From assembly GCA_033875255.1 (NCBI GenBank), contig JAWZSN010000008.1, positions 1 through 64,000 of the forward strand: a DNA stretch of 64,000 bases, read 5' to 3'. This DNA comes from Marinimicrococcus sp033875255. Its GTDB lineage: Bacteria; Pseudomonadota; Alphaproteobacteria; Geminicoccales; Geminicoccaceae. This document shows positions 41,484 through 51,150 of this stretch, piece after piece (the first letter of the stretch is position 1; the number at the start of each line of letters is the position of its first letter). The notes under the pieces are model-generated. The model was not told the DNA's origin, did no database searches, and saw nothing but the letters and a program-made list of their open reading frames with translations. A program made the position numbers and the translations under genes.

Positions 41484-44400
41484 ATGCGCCCGCTCATCAC
41501 CGCCGCCTTCGAGCGTAGCCGCACGGTCCTCCTGGCTCTCCTGCTCATCTTCGCGATGGGCGCCACCTCCTATCTGACGATACCCAAGGAATCGGCGCCA
41601 GATGTGCCGATCCCCGTGATCTACGTGTCGGTGACCCTCGAGGGGATCTCGCCGGGCGACGCCGAGCGCCTGCTGATCCGGCCGCTCGAGACCGAGCTGC
41701 AGTCGATCGAGGGGCTCGACGAGATGACCGCCACGGCGGCCCAGGGCCATGCCTCGGTGATGCTGGAGTTCTCCGCCGGCTTCGATTCGGAGACGGCGCT
41801 CGACGACGTCCGCGAGGCGGTGGACCGCGCCAAGCCCGAGCTGCCCGCAGAGGCCGACGAGCCTGTCGTGCAGGAGGTGAATGTCGCCCTCTTCCCAGTG
41901 CTCACCGCGATGCTCTCGGGGCCGGTGCCCGAGCGCACGCTGGTGGAGCTCGCCAAGCGGCTCCAGGATGCGATCGAGGCGCTGCCCGGGGTGCTCGAGG
42001 TCGATATCGGCGGCGAGCGCGAGGAGGTGCTCGAGGTGCTGGTCGAGCCCAGCGTGCTCGAGACCTACAACATCTCCTTCGAGACCCTGATCTCGCAGAT
42101 CCAGCGCAACAACCGTCTCGTGGCGGCTGGCGCGCTCGACACCGGGGCGGGGCGGATCCTGCTCAAGGTGCCCGGCATCATCGAGGATCTGGACGATGTG
42201 CTGGAGCTGCCCGTCAAGGTGGACGGCGAAACGGTGGTGAGCTTCCGCGATGTCGCGGTGGTGCGCCGCACGTTCCGCGATCCGGACGGTTTCGCGCGGA
42301 TCGACGGGCAGCCGGCGCTGGCGCTGGAGATCAAGAAGCGGCTCGGCGCCAACATCATCGAGACAGTGGAGGCCGCCAAGGCCGTCATCGAGGCGGCGCG
42401 CGAGGACTGGCCGGGCAGCGTGGCCGTGGACTATCTCCAGGACGAGTCCCGCCAGGTCCGCACCATGCTGAGCGATCTGGAGAACAACGTCCTGGCGGCG
42501 ATCATCCTCGTGATGATCGTGATCGTGGCGACGCTGGGCGCGCGCAACGCGCTCCTCGTGGGGCTTGCCATCCCGGGCTCGTTCCTGGCCGGGATCATCG
42601 CCATCGCGGCCCTCGGCTACACGCTCAATACGGTCGTGCTGTTCAGCCTGATCCTCGTGGTGGGCATGCTGGTGGACGGCGCCATCGTGACCACGGAGCT
42701 CGCCGACCGACGCCTCGCCGAGGGGCGTCCGCCGCGCGAGGCCTATGCCGAGGCGGCGGGCCGCATGGCCTGGCCCATCGTCAGCTCCACCGCCACCACG
42801 CTCGCCGTCTTCCTGCCGCTGCTGTTTTGGGGCGGCGTGGTGGGCGAGTTCATGAAGTACCTGCCGATCACGGTGCTCGTCACCCTCACCGCCTCGCTCT
42901 TCATGGCGCTGGTCTTCGTGCCGGTGCTGGGCGGGCTGCTGGGCCGGGCCGATGCCCGGGCAGGGCGCCAGCTGGCGGTGCTGCAGGCGGCCGAGACCGG
43001 CGATCTGCGCTCGATCGGGGGCTTCACCGGCCGCTACCTGGCCGTGCTCGAGCACCTCGTGCGCCGCCCGCTGCTTACCCTGGGCGCCGCCCTTGCCATG
43101 CTGGCCGGCGCCTATGCCGCCTATGCCGGGCTCGGCCGCGGCGTCGAGTTCTTCCCCAGCATCGAGCCCGATTTCGCGCAAGTCCAGGTCCAGGCGCGCG
43201 ACAATCTCTCGGTATGGGAGAAGGATGCGCTGGTGCGCGAGGTCGAGGAGCGGCTTTTGGGCATGGGCGAGCTCGAGAGCGTCTATGCCCGGACCATCGG
43301 CCAGGGGCAGGGCCGCAACCTCGCCGAGGACGTGATCGGGGTGATCCAGCTCGAGCTGGTCGACTGGTCGCAGCGGCGGCCGGCAGCGCGCATCATCGAG
43401 GAGATCCGCACCCGCACCGCCGAGATTCCAGGTATCCACCTGCAGGTGCGCGAGCAGCAGCAGGGACCGGCCAGCGGGAAGCCGGTGCAGCTCCGCCTGA
43501 CCTCCCGCGATCCGGCGCTGCTGGACGATGCGGTGGCGACGGCCCGCTCGCTCATGGAGCGGATCGGCGGCTTCGTCGACGTCGAGGACAACCGGCCGCT
43601 TCCGGGTGTCGAGTGGGAGCTGGTCGTGGATCGCAGCAAGGCGGCGCGCTACGGGGCCGACGTCACCCTGCTGGGCCAGGCGGTGCAGCTCCTCACGGTG
43701 GGCATCCCGGTGGCCGAGTACCGTCCCGACGACGCCGACGAGGAGGTGGACATCCGGGTGCGCTTCCCGCCCGGCTACCGCACCCTGGCACAGCTCGAGC
43801 AGCTCCGGGTGCCCACCGCGCGCGGCCTCGTGCCGGTGGGCAACTTCGTGGAGTTCCGGCCGGCGCCGCGCACCGGCACCATCGAGCGTATCGACGCGCG
43901 CCGCGCCATGACCGTGGAGGCCGACGTCGCCGAGGGGCTCCTCGTGAGCGAGCAGACGGAGAAGCTGCGCGCCGCGCTCGCCGAGGCGGACCTGCCGCAG
44001 TCGGTCGGCTTCTCCTTCGCCGGCGAGACGGAGGACCAGCAGGAGGCCGCGAGCTTCCTCGCCGGCGCGTTCCTCACCGCGGTCTTCTTGATGCTCATCA
44101 TCCTGGTGACGCAGTTCAACAGCATCTACCAGGCCCTGCTGGTGCTCTCGGCCATCGTCTTCTCGACCGCCGGGGTGCTGCTCGGCCTGCTGGTCACCGG
44201 CCGGCCGTTCGGCGTGGTCATGGGCGGAATCGGCGTGATCGCGCTGGCGGGCATCGTCGTGAACAACAATATCGTGCTCATCGACACCTTCAACGAGCTG
44301 CGCCGCCGGGGCATGGAGCCGCTGGAGGCGGTGCTGCGTACCGGCGCCCAGCGCCTGCGCCCGGTGCTGCTCACCTCGATCACCACCATCCTGGGCCTGA

Positions 44401-44627
44401 TGCCCATGGTGCTGGGCATGAATATCGACCTGATCGGCCGCAGCATCGCCTTCGGCGCTCCCTCGACCCAGTGGTGGACCGAGCTCTCAAGCGCCATCGC
44501 CGGCGGCCTCGCCTTCGCGACGCTGCTGACCCTCCTGCTCACGCCGGCCCTCTTGATGCTGGGCGAGAGAGTCGGGGCGCGGCTGCGGCGGCTTCGGGCC
44601 GGAGGGGCCCGGGCGGCCGGCGCCTGA
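41484..44627 (+). CDS. RND efflux pump permease, first system
   Basis: This is a 1047-residue inner-membrane RND transporter with two 6-helix repeats and large periplasmic loops. Helix 4 reads L-V-V-G-M-L-V-D-G-A-I-V; in AcrB the corresponding D-D pair (407/408) carries the protons, so one Asp is kept and the other is Gly, as in a distinct known branch of RND pumps. Helix 10 has V-V-N-N-N-I-V-L-I-D where AcrB has K-N. ATG 41484 was chosen over an upstream frame because the family begins with M-x-x-x-I-x-x-A-F. The substrate is unknown. No outer-membrane channel gene is adjacent. Confidence 0.92.
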   Translation: MRPLITAAFERSRTVLLALLLIFAMGATSYLTIPKESAPDVPIPVIYVSVTLEGISPGDAERLLIRPLETELQSIEGLDEMTATAAQGHASVMLEFSAGFDSETALDDVREAVDRAKPELPAEADEPVVQEVNVALFPVLTAMLSGPVPERTLVELAKRLQDAIEALPGVLEVDIGGEREEVLEVLVEPSVLETYNISFETLISQIQRNNRLVAAGALDTGAGRILLKVPGIIEDLDDVLELPVKVDGETVVSFRDVAVVRRTFRDPDGFARIDGQPALALEIKKRLGANIIETVEAAKAVIEAAREDWPGSVAVDYLQDESRQVRTMLSDLENNVLAAIILVMIVIVATLGARNALLVGLAIPGSFLAGIIAIAALGYTLNTVVLFSLILVVGMLVDGAIVTTELADRRLAEGRPPREAYAEAAGRMAWPIVSSTATTLAVFLPLLFWGGVVGEFMKYLPITVLVTLTASLFMALVFVPVLGGLLGRADARAGRQLAVLQAAETGDLRSIGGFTGRYLAVLEHLVRRPLLTLGAALAMLAGAYAAYAGLGRGVEFFPSIEPDFAQVQVQARDNLSVWEKDALVREVEERLLGMGELESVYARTIGQGQGRNLAEDVIGVIQLELVDWSQRRPAARIIEEIRTRTAEIPGIHLQVREQQQGPASGKPVQLRLTSRDPALLDDAVATARSLMERIGGFVDVEDNRPLPGVEWELVVDRSKAARYGADVTLLGQAVQLLTVGIPVAEYRPDDADEEVDIRVRFPPGYRTLAQLEQLRVPTARGLVPVGNFVEFRPAPRTGTIERIDARRAMTVEADVAEGLLVSEQTEKLRAALAEADLPQSVGFSFAGETEDQQEAASFLAGAFLTAVFLMLIILVTQFNSIYQALLVLSAIVFSTAGVLLGLLVTGRPFGVVMGGIGVIALAGIVVNNNIVLIDTFNELRRRGMEPLEAVLRTGAQRLRPVLLTSITTILGLMPMVLGMNIDLIGRSIAFGAPSTQWWTELSSAIAGGLAFATLLTLLLTPALLMLGERVGARLRRLRAGGARAAGA

Positions 44628-44741
44628 GCGGGACGAGGGCGCTGCCACGATCCGGCGGCTGTCCCACGAGCCTTGTCACGCGACGCCGTCAGCCCGGCCC
44701 GCCCGCACGTCCCGCCGCGATCCTTGCGACCGTGCCGTCGC

Positions 44742-45407
44742 TCACGCCGCCTTGTCGTGCCGCTGGCAGGCTTCCAGCCGCCGGCGCTGGGCGCGGTTCA
44801 AGGCGCCCCGGACGTGCTGCCCGGGTTCGTTCGTGCCATCAGCCAGAGGGTGGGCGGCCTCGTCGCCCGAGGCTGGCATTGCGGCTTGCATGGCGCGCGG
44901 GTCGTGCGCGAAGGCCGCCGCTAGCCCGGAAAGCGCCTGCGGTCTGGCGGGAACCGGGCGGGCCTGCTGCTTGTGCCGGGTCCGGGCTGCGGCGAGCTGG
45001 CCGGAGGCGTGACGCCAGTCCCGCTCGAGGCGGGCGCGATAGCGCAGGATTGTCGGCAGCGACGGCAGGCCCGGCGGCGGCCCCTTCTCCGGGGCATCCA
45101 GCAGTGCTGCCGTCACCCGGTCCTCGATGACGTTGAGCCGCCGCTCGCGGAGCATCACCAGCGCCATCTGCCGGACCCAGTGCTCCTGCGCCTCGTCGGC
45201 CGGCCCGTGCTGTGCCACCAGGGCGGCATGGAGCGCCTCGAAAAGGGCCTGCTCCTCCGGCTCGGGGCGCGTGTCCGTCGCGCACAGCCCGTGCCGCACG
45301 GCGTTGCGCGAGCTGGCCTCCTTGCCCTCCGGTGTCACAGGGCCGTGCGAGAGCGCGCCGTTGCGGCGGGCGGCGTCGGATCGGGCAGCGGATGGCGGCT
45401 TGGCCAT
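44742..45407 (-). CDS. Unknown-function protein of the S-x-G-P-V-T/R-H-G-L motif family, copy 2
   Basis: This 221-residue paralogue of the product of 3126-3788 aligns along its whole length: A-R-R-N-G-A-L-S-H-G-P-V-T-P-E-G-K near the start with R-N-A-V-R-H-G-L, E-H-W-V-R-Q in the middle, I-L-R-Y-R-A-R-L-E-R-D-W, and A-L-N-R-A-Q-R-R-R-L-E-A at the end. The section between about residues 145 and 200 is diverged and Ala/Pro-rich. It stands alone between convergent or opposite efflux genes, without repeats or hairpins like those at copy 1. The upstream region keeps TTGGCA and CGGTCCT/GCGAG blocks found at copy 1. No function is assigned. Confidence 0.7.
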   Translation of the reverse strand: MAKPPSAARSDAARRNGALSHGPVTPEGKEASSRNAVRHGLCATDTRPEPEEQALFEALHAALVAQHGPADEAQEHWVRQMALVMLRERRLNVIEDRVTAALLDAPEKGPPPGLPSLPTILRYRARLERDWRHASGQLAAARTRHKQQARPVPARPQALSGLAAAFAHDPRAMQAAMPASGDEAAHPLADGTNEPGQHVRGALNRAQRRRLEACQRHDKAA

Positions 45408-45441
45408 GGCGGATCTCGCTTAATGAGGACCGTATGCCCTC

Positions 45442-45471
45442 ATGCTACCATGGAGAAGGAAGAATTGCCAA
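45442..45471 (-). promoter_or_regulatory. Putative promoter of the RHGL-family gene copy 2
   Basis: On the minus strand TTGGCA (45471-45466), 18 nt, TAGCAT (45447-45442). It aligns with 3063-3092 upstream of copy 1. Confidence 0.35.
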
Positions 45472-45620
45472 GCGAGTGCCGCAGGCGGTGGTGGAAGGGA
45501 CTCCGGTCCCGGGCGGCATGCGCGCCCGTGGGCTGAGCCGCCTCCTCGTGCGGCCGATCGTGCCGGCGCCGGCCCTCGGCCGACGCGGGCGCGCGGCCGG
45601 GCCGGCCGAGCCTGTCGGAG

Positions 45621-48600
45621 CTAGGGGTGGTCGCCGGGCGCCGACGCCGGCGCCGAGAGTGCCGCTCCGGCACCGGTGCGGCGTCCTTTGACCTTCTCGC
45701 GCATCTTCTGCACCACGACGTAGAGCGAGGGGATGAAGAAGATGCCGATGAGCGAGGCGGCGATCATCCCGGCGAAGACGGCGGTGCCGACGCCGCGCCG
45801 CGAGAGCATGGCCGCGCCCTCGGCGGTCACCAGCGGCAGGAGGCCGGCCAGGAAGGCAAGGCTGGTCATCATGACCGCGCGGAACCGCTCGCCCGCACCC
45901 TCCACCGCGGCCTCCTGGATGCCCAGTCCTGCCGCGCGCCGAGCCATGGCGAACTCGACGATCAGGATCGCGTTCTTGGCGGCGAGGGCGATCAGCACGA
46001 CGATGCCGATCTGCGCATAGACATTGTTGTCGAGACCGGCGACCCATAGCCCGGCGAGCCCGCCGCCCAGCGCCACGCCGACCGAGAGCAGCACGGCCAC
46101 CGGAATGGTCCAGCTCTCGTAGAGCGCCACGAGGAAGAGATAGGCGAACACCACCGAGAGGGCGAGGATCACCGTCGTCTGGCCTGCCGCGAGCTTTTCC
46201 TGCAGCGCCGTGCCGGTCCACTCGAAGCTGTAGCCGTCCGGGAGCGTGGAAGTCGACAGGCTCTCCATGGCTGCCAGGGCCTCGCCCGAGCTGACGCCCG
46301 GGGCCGGGCTGCCGTTGATGGTGATGCTGCGATTATTGTTGTAGCGGACGATGGACTGCGGCCCGATCATCGGCCGGGCTTGCGCGAAGGCGCTGATTGG
46401 CACCATCTGGCCGGCCTTGTTGCGGACATGGATCCGGTAGATGTCCGGCACGGCGTCACGATCGCCGGCCTCGCCCTGCAGGTTGAGCTGCCAGGTGCGG
46501 CCGAAGAGGTTGAGATCGTTGACATAGTAGCCGCCGAGCGTCGCCTGCAGGGCGTTGAAGACGTCCGAGAGCGCAATGCCCAGCGTCTGCACCTTGTCGC
46601 GGTCTATCTCGAGATGAAGCTGCGGGGTGCTGGCCGAGTAGGTCGTGAAGACGGCGGAGAGGCTGTCGTCCTGGTTGGCGGCGAGGATCATGCCGCGGCC
46701 GACCGACGCAAGGTCCGCGGGATCGCCGCCGCGCAGATCGAGAAGCTGGTACTCGAAGCCCCCACCGGTGCCCAGCCCGATGATCGGCGGCACGTTGAAG
46801 GCGATGATATTGGCATCCAGGATCGCGCGGCCCTGGGCCATGGTCTTGCGGATGATCGACCGGACGTCGGTGCCCGGCGCCGTGCGCTCCTCGAAGGGCT
46901 CGAGCAGCACGATCAGGTAGGCGCTGTTCGACTTGGCGATGCCTTCCATCGTGCTGTAGCCGACCACCGTGCTGATGTCGGCAACGCCGGGAATATCCGC
47001 AAGAAACGCCTCGACACGCTCGACCACCTGCAGCGTGCGGTTGACCGAGGCTCCCTCGGGAAGCTGGATCTCGGCGAAGAAGGCGCCCTGGTCCTCCTCG
47101 GGCAGAAAGCCGGTGGGGGTCGCCTTGAAGAGCCAGGCATCGGCGGCGAAGACGCCCGCCAGCAGGACCAGCATGAGCACCGAGACCCGGACCAGTCGCG
47201 CCACCACGGCGCGGTAGCCGTCGCGGGTCCTGTCGATCGCTGCCAGGACAAAACGCATCGGCCCGCGCGGGGGACCGTGGCGGTGGCGCAGGAGCAGCGC
47301 GCACAGGGCCGGCGAGAGGGTCAGCGCATTGACCATCGAGATGACCATCGAGACCACCACGGCCACCGCGAACTGCTGGAAGAGCTGACCGGTGATGCCG
47401 GGGATGAAGGCGGTCGGGACGAAGACCGAGAGGAGCACCAGCGTCGTCGCCACGATGGGCGCGGTGATCTCGGCCATGGCGCGGCGGGTGGCCTCGGCCG
47501 GGCTCAGGCCGGGATCCTTCTCGAGCTGCGCCTCGACCGCCTCGACCACGACGATCGCGTCGTCGACCACGAGGCCGATCGCCAGCACCAGCGCCAGCAT
47601 CGAGACCATGTTGAGCGAGAAGCCCAGCGCCAGCATCACCGCGAAGGTGCCGATCAGCGAGACCGGGACGGCGATCAGCGGGATCATCGTGGCCCGCAGG
47701 TTGCCCAGGAACAGGAAGACCACGATGACCACGAGGACGAACGCCTCGACGAGCGTGTGGACGACCTCCTCCATGCTCTGCTTGACGAAGGCGGTCGAAT
47801 CGTAGGTGACGGTGTAGTCGACGCCGTCGGGAAAGCGCGTTCTGGCCGAATCCATCACCTCGAGGACGCCCCGGGCGGTGGCCAGCGCGTTGGCGCCGGG
47901 CGCCTGGAAGATCGCGATCAGGGCGCCGGGGCCGCCATTGAAGCGGCCGAAGGAATCGGAGGTCCGGGCACCCAGCTCGACCCGGCCGATGTCCCGCACC
48001 CTGACGAACGAGCCGTCGGGATTGGCGCGGATCACGACGTTCTCGAACTCGTCCGTCTCGCTCAGGCGGCCTTTGGTCTGGATGTTGAGCTGGAAGGCGG
48101 AGTCGGCGCCGATGGGCTGGGCGCCGATGCGGCCGACCGCCGCCTGGATGTTCTGGCCGCGCAGCGCCGCGATCACGTCGCCCGGCGTGAGGCCGAGCCC
48201 GGTCAGGCGGTCGCTGTCGAGCCAGACCCGCATCGAGTAGTCGAGCGCGCCGAACAGGAACGCGTCGCCGACACCGGGCACGCGCTTGACGCTGTCGAGC
48301 AGGTTGATGGTGGCGTAGTTGGAGAGGAACAGCGTGTCCCGGCTGTCGTCCGGCGAATGGACGGAGACGACCTGGAGGATCGCGGCCGACTTCTTCTTGA
48401 CCGAGACGCCCTGCCGGCCGACCTCGTCGGGCAGCGCGGGAAGCGCCAGCTGGACGCGGTTGTTGACGTTGACGGCGTTGATGTCGGGATCGGTACCGAC
48501 GGCAAAGGAGATCGTCAGCGTGTAGCTGCCGTCATTGCCGGCGGTCGACTTCATGTAGATCATGTTGTCGACGCCGACGACCTGCGATTCGATCGGCTGG

Positions 48601-48788
48601 GCCACGGTCGATTCGACCACCTCGGCGCTGGCGCCCGGATAGGCCGTCGTCACCTGCACCTGCGGCGGGACGATGTCCGGGAACTGCGCCACCGGCATCG
48701 CCAGCAGGGCGATCAGGCCGGCCAGCGTGATGACGACCGAGATGACGATCGCCAGGCGCGGACGGTCGACGAAGATGCCGGAGATCAC
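45621..48788 (-). CDS. RND efflux pump permease, second system (HAE1/AcrB type)
   Basis: This is a 1055-residue inner-membrane drug/proton antiporter. It carries the AcrB-type helix 4 motif L-A-I-G-L-V-V-D-D-A-I-V-V-V-E with both Asp, and the helix 10 motif A-A-K-N-A-I-L-I-V-E-F-A with Lys, so the full proton relay is present, in contrast to the first pump. N-terminus M-I-S-G-I-F-V-D-R-P-R and I-F-F-I-P-S-L-Y in helix 12 are typical. The start overlaps the stop of the adaptor gene by 4 bp. It probably expels hydrophobic drugs or solvents. Confidence 0.95.
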   Translation of the reverse strand: MISGIFVDRPRLAIVISVVITLAGLIALLAMPVAQFPDIVPPQVQVTTAYPGASAEVVESTVAQPIESQVVGVDNMIYMKSTAGNDGSYTLTISFAVGTDPDINAVNVNNRVQLALPALPDEVGRQGVSVKKKSAAILQVVSVHSPDDSRDTLFLSNYATINLLDSVKRVPGVGDAFLFGALDYSMRVWLDSDRLTGLGLTPGDVIAALRGQNIQAAVGRIGAQPIGADSAFQLNIQTKGRLSETDEFENVVIRANPDGSFVRVRDIGRVELGARTSDSFGRFNGGPGALIAIFQAPGANALATARGVLEVMDSARTRFPDGVDYTVTYDSTAFVKQSMEEVVHTLVEAFVLVVIVVFLFLGNLRATMIPLIAVPVSLIGTFAVMLALGFSLNMVSMLALVLAIGLVVDDAIVVVEAVEAQLEKDPGLSPAEATRRAMAEITAPIVATTLVLLSVFVPTAFIPGITGQLFQQFAVAVVVSMVISMVNALTLSPALCALLLRHRHGPPRGPMRFVLAAIDRTRDGYRAVVARLVRVSVLMLVLLAGVFAADAWLFKATPTGFLPEEDQGAFFAEIQLPEGASVNRTLQVVERVEAFLADIPGVADISTVVGYSTMEGIAKSNSAYLIVLLEPFEERTAPGTDVRSIIRKTMAQGRAILDANIIAFNVPPIIGLGTGGGFEYQLLDLRGGDPADLASVGRGMILAANQDDSLSAVFTTYSASTPQLHLEIDRDKVQTLGIALSDVFNALQATLGGYYVNDLNLFGRTWQLNLQGEAGDRDAVPDIYRIHVRNKAGQMVPISAFAQARPMIGPQSIVRYNNNRSITINGSPAPGVSSGEALAAMESLSTSTLPDGYSFEWTGTALQEKLAAGQTTVILALSVVFAYLFLVALYESWTIPVAVLLSVGVALGGGLAGLWVAGLDNNVYAQIGIVVLIALAAKNAILIVEFAMARRAAGLGIQEAAVEGAGERFRAVMMTSLAFLAGLLPLVTAEGAAMLSRRGVGTAVFAGMIAASLIGIFFIPSLYVVVQKMREKVKGRRTGAGAALSAPASAPGDHP

Positions 48789-49972
48789 GGGCGGGGCGCT
48801 CCCGCCGCAGGCGCCGTGCCGGGCGGTACCGGCACCTCCGTGGGCTCGACGACGAGCCCCGGGCGGACCTTCTGCAGGCCCTGGACGATAACCCGGTCGC
48901 CCGCCTCGAGGCCCTCCGTTGCCACGGCGAGCCCGCCCAGCCGCTGTGACAGGACCACCCGGCGCATCTCGACCTTGTTCTCGTCGTCGACGAGGAGGAC
49001 GTAGGTGCCGCCCTGGTCGAGCTGGACGGCGGTCTGCGGAACGACCATGGCCGCCTCGGGCGCCGCGGTGGCGACCGTCACGTTGACCAGCGCGCCGTCG
49101 ATCAGCAGACGGTCGGGATTGGGCAGCCTGCCGCGGATCAGGACCGTGTCGGTGCCCTGCTCGACCTCGACGTCGGCAAAGTCGAGCCGGCCTTCGTGGG
49201 CGTAGGTCGAGCCGTCCGCGAGCTCGAGCTTGAAGGGTATCTCGCCCGGCTTGCGCTCGTGCCCGGCCGTCTTCTTGCGCAGGTTCAAGAGGTCGCGGAC
49301 GGTGACCGGGAAGGTCACGTAGATCGGGTCCTGGCTGACGATGGTGGCAAGCGGTCCGCTGGCGGGGCCCACCAGGCTGCCGACGGTGAACGAGGCCCGG
49401 CCGATCCTCCCGGCCACCGGCGCCACGATGTCGGTATAGGAAAGCTCCAGCTTCGCCCTGTCGAGCGAGGCCTCGTTGCGCATCAGCGTGCCGCGCGCCT
49501 CGGCGAGCTTGGCCGTCGCCTCGTCGAGCCGGGCCTGCGCTGCCGCCTGCTTCTTTACCAGGGTCGTCTGCCGGTCGCGCTCGAGCTCGGCCAGCTTCAG
49601 CGTGCCGCGGGTCCCCACGACGCTGCCTTCAGCCTCCGTCTGGGCCGCCTGATAGGGCGCCTTCTCGATCACGAACAGAAGGTCGCCGGCCTCGACCTCC
49701 GAGCCTTCGACGAAGGTCTGCTTCTCGAGAAAGCCTTCGACCCGCGCCCGCAGCTCGACCTTTTGGATCGCCTCGATGCGGCCGCTGAAGCTGGCGCTGG
49801 GCGTCACCTCCCGGCTTGCGACCTGGACGACGCCGACCGCCGGAGGGGGTGCGGGCGGGGCGGAGGACGCCTGCTCCTCGTTGCTGTCGCAGGCGGCCAG
49901 GCCCAAGAGCAGGCTCGCGGACAGTGCCAGCCACCTTGCGCCAGTCCTGCCACGGCGTGCTTTCATGAGCAT
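48785..49972 (-). CDS. RND efflux periplasmic adaptor, second system (lipoprotein)
   Basis: This 395-residue adaptor of the AcrA/MexA group has a lipoprotein signal, L-G-L-A-A-C at about residues 23-28, so the mature protein is membrane-tethered by lipid. The lipoyl halves (V-E-L-R-A-R-V-E-G-F-L, and I-V-A-P-V-A-G-R-I-G-R-A) flank a coiled coil. ATG 49972 has a GGGGAGG site 7 nt upstream; ATG 49966 is the alternative. The pump gene follows with a 4-bp overlap. No regulator lies next to it. Confidence 0.93.
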   Translation of the reverse strand: MLMKARRGRTGARWLALSASLLLGLAACDSNEEQASSAPPAPPPAVGVVQVASREVTPSASFSGRIEAIQKVELRARVEGFLEKQTFVEGSEVEAGDLLFVIEKAPYQAAQTEAEGSVVGTRGTLKLAELERDRQTTLVKKQAAAQARLDEATAKLAEARGTLMRNEASLDRAKLELSYTDIVAPVAGRIGRASFTVGSLVGPASGPLATIVSQDPIYVTFPVTVRDLLNLRKKTAGHERKPGEIPFKLELADGSTYAHEGRLDFADVEVEQGTDTVLIRGRLPNPDRLLIDGALVNVTVATAAPEAAMVVPQTAVQLDQGGTYVLLVDDENKVEMRRVVLSQRLGGLAVATEGLEAGDRVIVQGLQKVRPGLVVEPTEVPVPPGTAPAAGAPRP

Positions 49973-50166
49973 TTCTCGGCCTCCCCGTCAGCCTTTACCA
50001 CGGCGCTTGGAGGAGCCCGCAGCGACGGCACGGGCGCACCGTCCTATGATTCATCGATCTTGTGAACCCTCTGATTGCGATCGACGGCAGCCTGCCAGCC
50101 TCGCGTGGCATGGACAGAGCTTGCGCGACCATGCTCTTTTCATGCCGATCACCGGGAGGGACGGGC

Positions 50167-51003
50167 ATGGCGGGCCAGCTCGCGAAAGCACGACGGTTCG
50201 GCAGTCTGCACGAGGGGCCCGGCGCCTTCGTCATGCCGAACGCGTGGGACGCGGGGACGGCCAGGCTCCTGGCGGGGCTGGGCTTCGAGGCGATCGGCAC
50301 CACCAGTGCCGGGCTCGCCCTCTCGCTCGGGCGGCCGGACGGGCAAGGCGCCGTCTCGCTGGACGAGACGCTCGCCAATGCGCGCGCCATCGTCGAGGCC
50401 GTCGACGTGCCGGTCTCGGCGGATCTGGAGAACGGCTTTGGCCACGCGCCCGCCGCTTGCGCCCGGACCATCCGTCTCGCCGCCGCGACCGGCCTTGCCG
50501 GCGGCTCCATCGAGGACGCAACCGGCGAGCAGCAGCGGCCGGTCTACGATTTCCAGGAGGCGGTGGAGCGCGTCGCCGCGGCGGCCGAGGCGGCGCGCGC
50601 GCTCGCCCAGCCGTTCGTCCTCACCGCCCGGGCCGAGAACTTCCTCCACGGCCGCCCCGACCTCGACGACACGATCCGCCGCCTCCAGGCCTTCGCGGGG
50701 GTGGGCGCCGACGTGCTCTATGCACCGGGCCTGCCGGACCTCGAGGCGATCCGCACGGTGTGCGCGGCGGTCGGCAAGCCGGTGAACGTGGTCATGGGGC
50801 TACGTCAGGAGACCTTTCCCGTGGCCGAGCTGGAGCAGGCGGGCGTTCGCCGCATCAGCATTGGCGGCGCCTTCGCCCGGGCGGCCTTCGGGGCGTTTCT
50901 CGAGGTAGCCCGCTCGGTGCGCGAGGAGGGCCGTTTCGAGCGCGCCGCGCAAGCGCCGCCCACCGCCGCCCTGCTGCGTTCGATGAACGGCGGCACCTGC
51001 TGA
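50167..51003 (+). CDS. PEP mutase/isocitrate lyase superfamily enzyme
   Basis: This 278-residue TIM-barrel protein belongs to the phosphonomutase/isocitrate lyase superfamily. It carries V-M-P-N-A-W-D-A, G-T-T-S-A-G, S-A-D-L-E-N-G-F-G (the metal-site Asp/Glu), G-G-S-I-E-D-A-T and T-A-R-A-E-N-F, the barrel strands of that superfamily. The K-K-C-G-H motif of true isocitrate lyases is missing, so it is more like a methylisocitrate-lyase or carboxyvinyl-phosphonate mutase relative, with unknown substrate. ATG 50167 was chosen because GGGAGGG lies 6 nt upstream. It is divergent from the second efflux pair. Confidence 0.8.
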   Translation: MAGQLAKARRFGSLHEGPGAFVMPNAWDAGTARLLAGLGFEAIGTTSAGLALSLGRPDGQGAVSLDETLANARAIVEAVDVPVSADLENGFGHAPAACARTIRLAAATGLAGGSIEDATGEQQRPVYDFQEAVERVAAAAEAARALAQPFVLTARAENFLHGRPDLDDTIRRLQAFAGVGADVLYAPGLPDLEAIRTVCAAVGKPVNVVMGLRQETFPVAELEQAGVRRISIGGAFARAAFGAFLEVARSVREEGRFERAAQAPPTAALLRSMNGGTC

Positions 51004-51150
51004 GAAGCCGGGACGGCAAGGCCCGAGCCGGAATGTCGGGGTTGAGGCCGTGTCGGTGAAACTCGCGCACTGGTAAAAGCCGTGATGGTGAAACGGCGCT
51101 GATAGTGGTAGAGAGCAGCGCGTCGTTCGCCTCACGATTGCAGAGTTCCC

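Noticed and set aside
41484..44627. Missing second Asp in helix 4 taken as evidence for a dead pump
   Set aside because: The L-V-D-G-A pattern is shared by a known branch of RND pumps, so it does not by itself show loss of function.
46380..49004. Long plus-strand open frame opposite the second RND pump and adaptor
   Set aside because: Composition is typical of antisense frames, while the minus strand encodes full-length pump and adaptor proteins.
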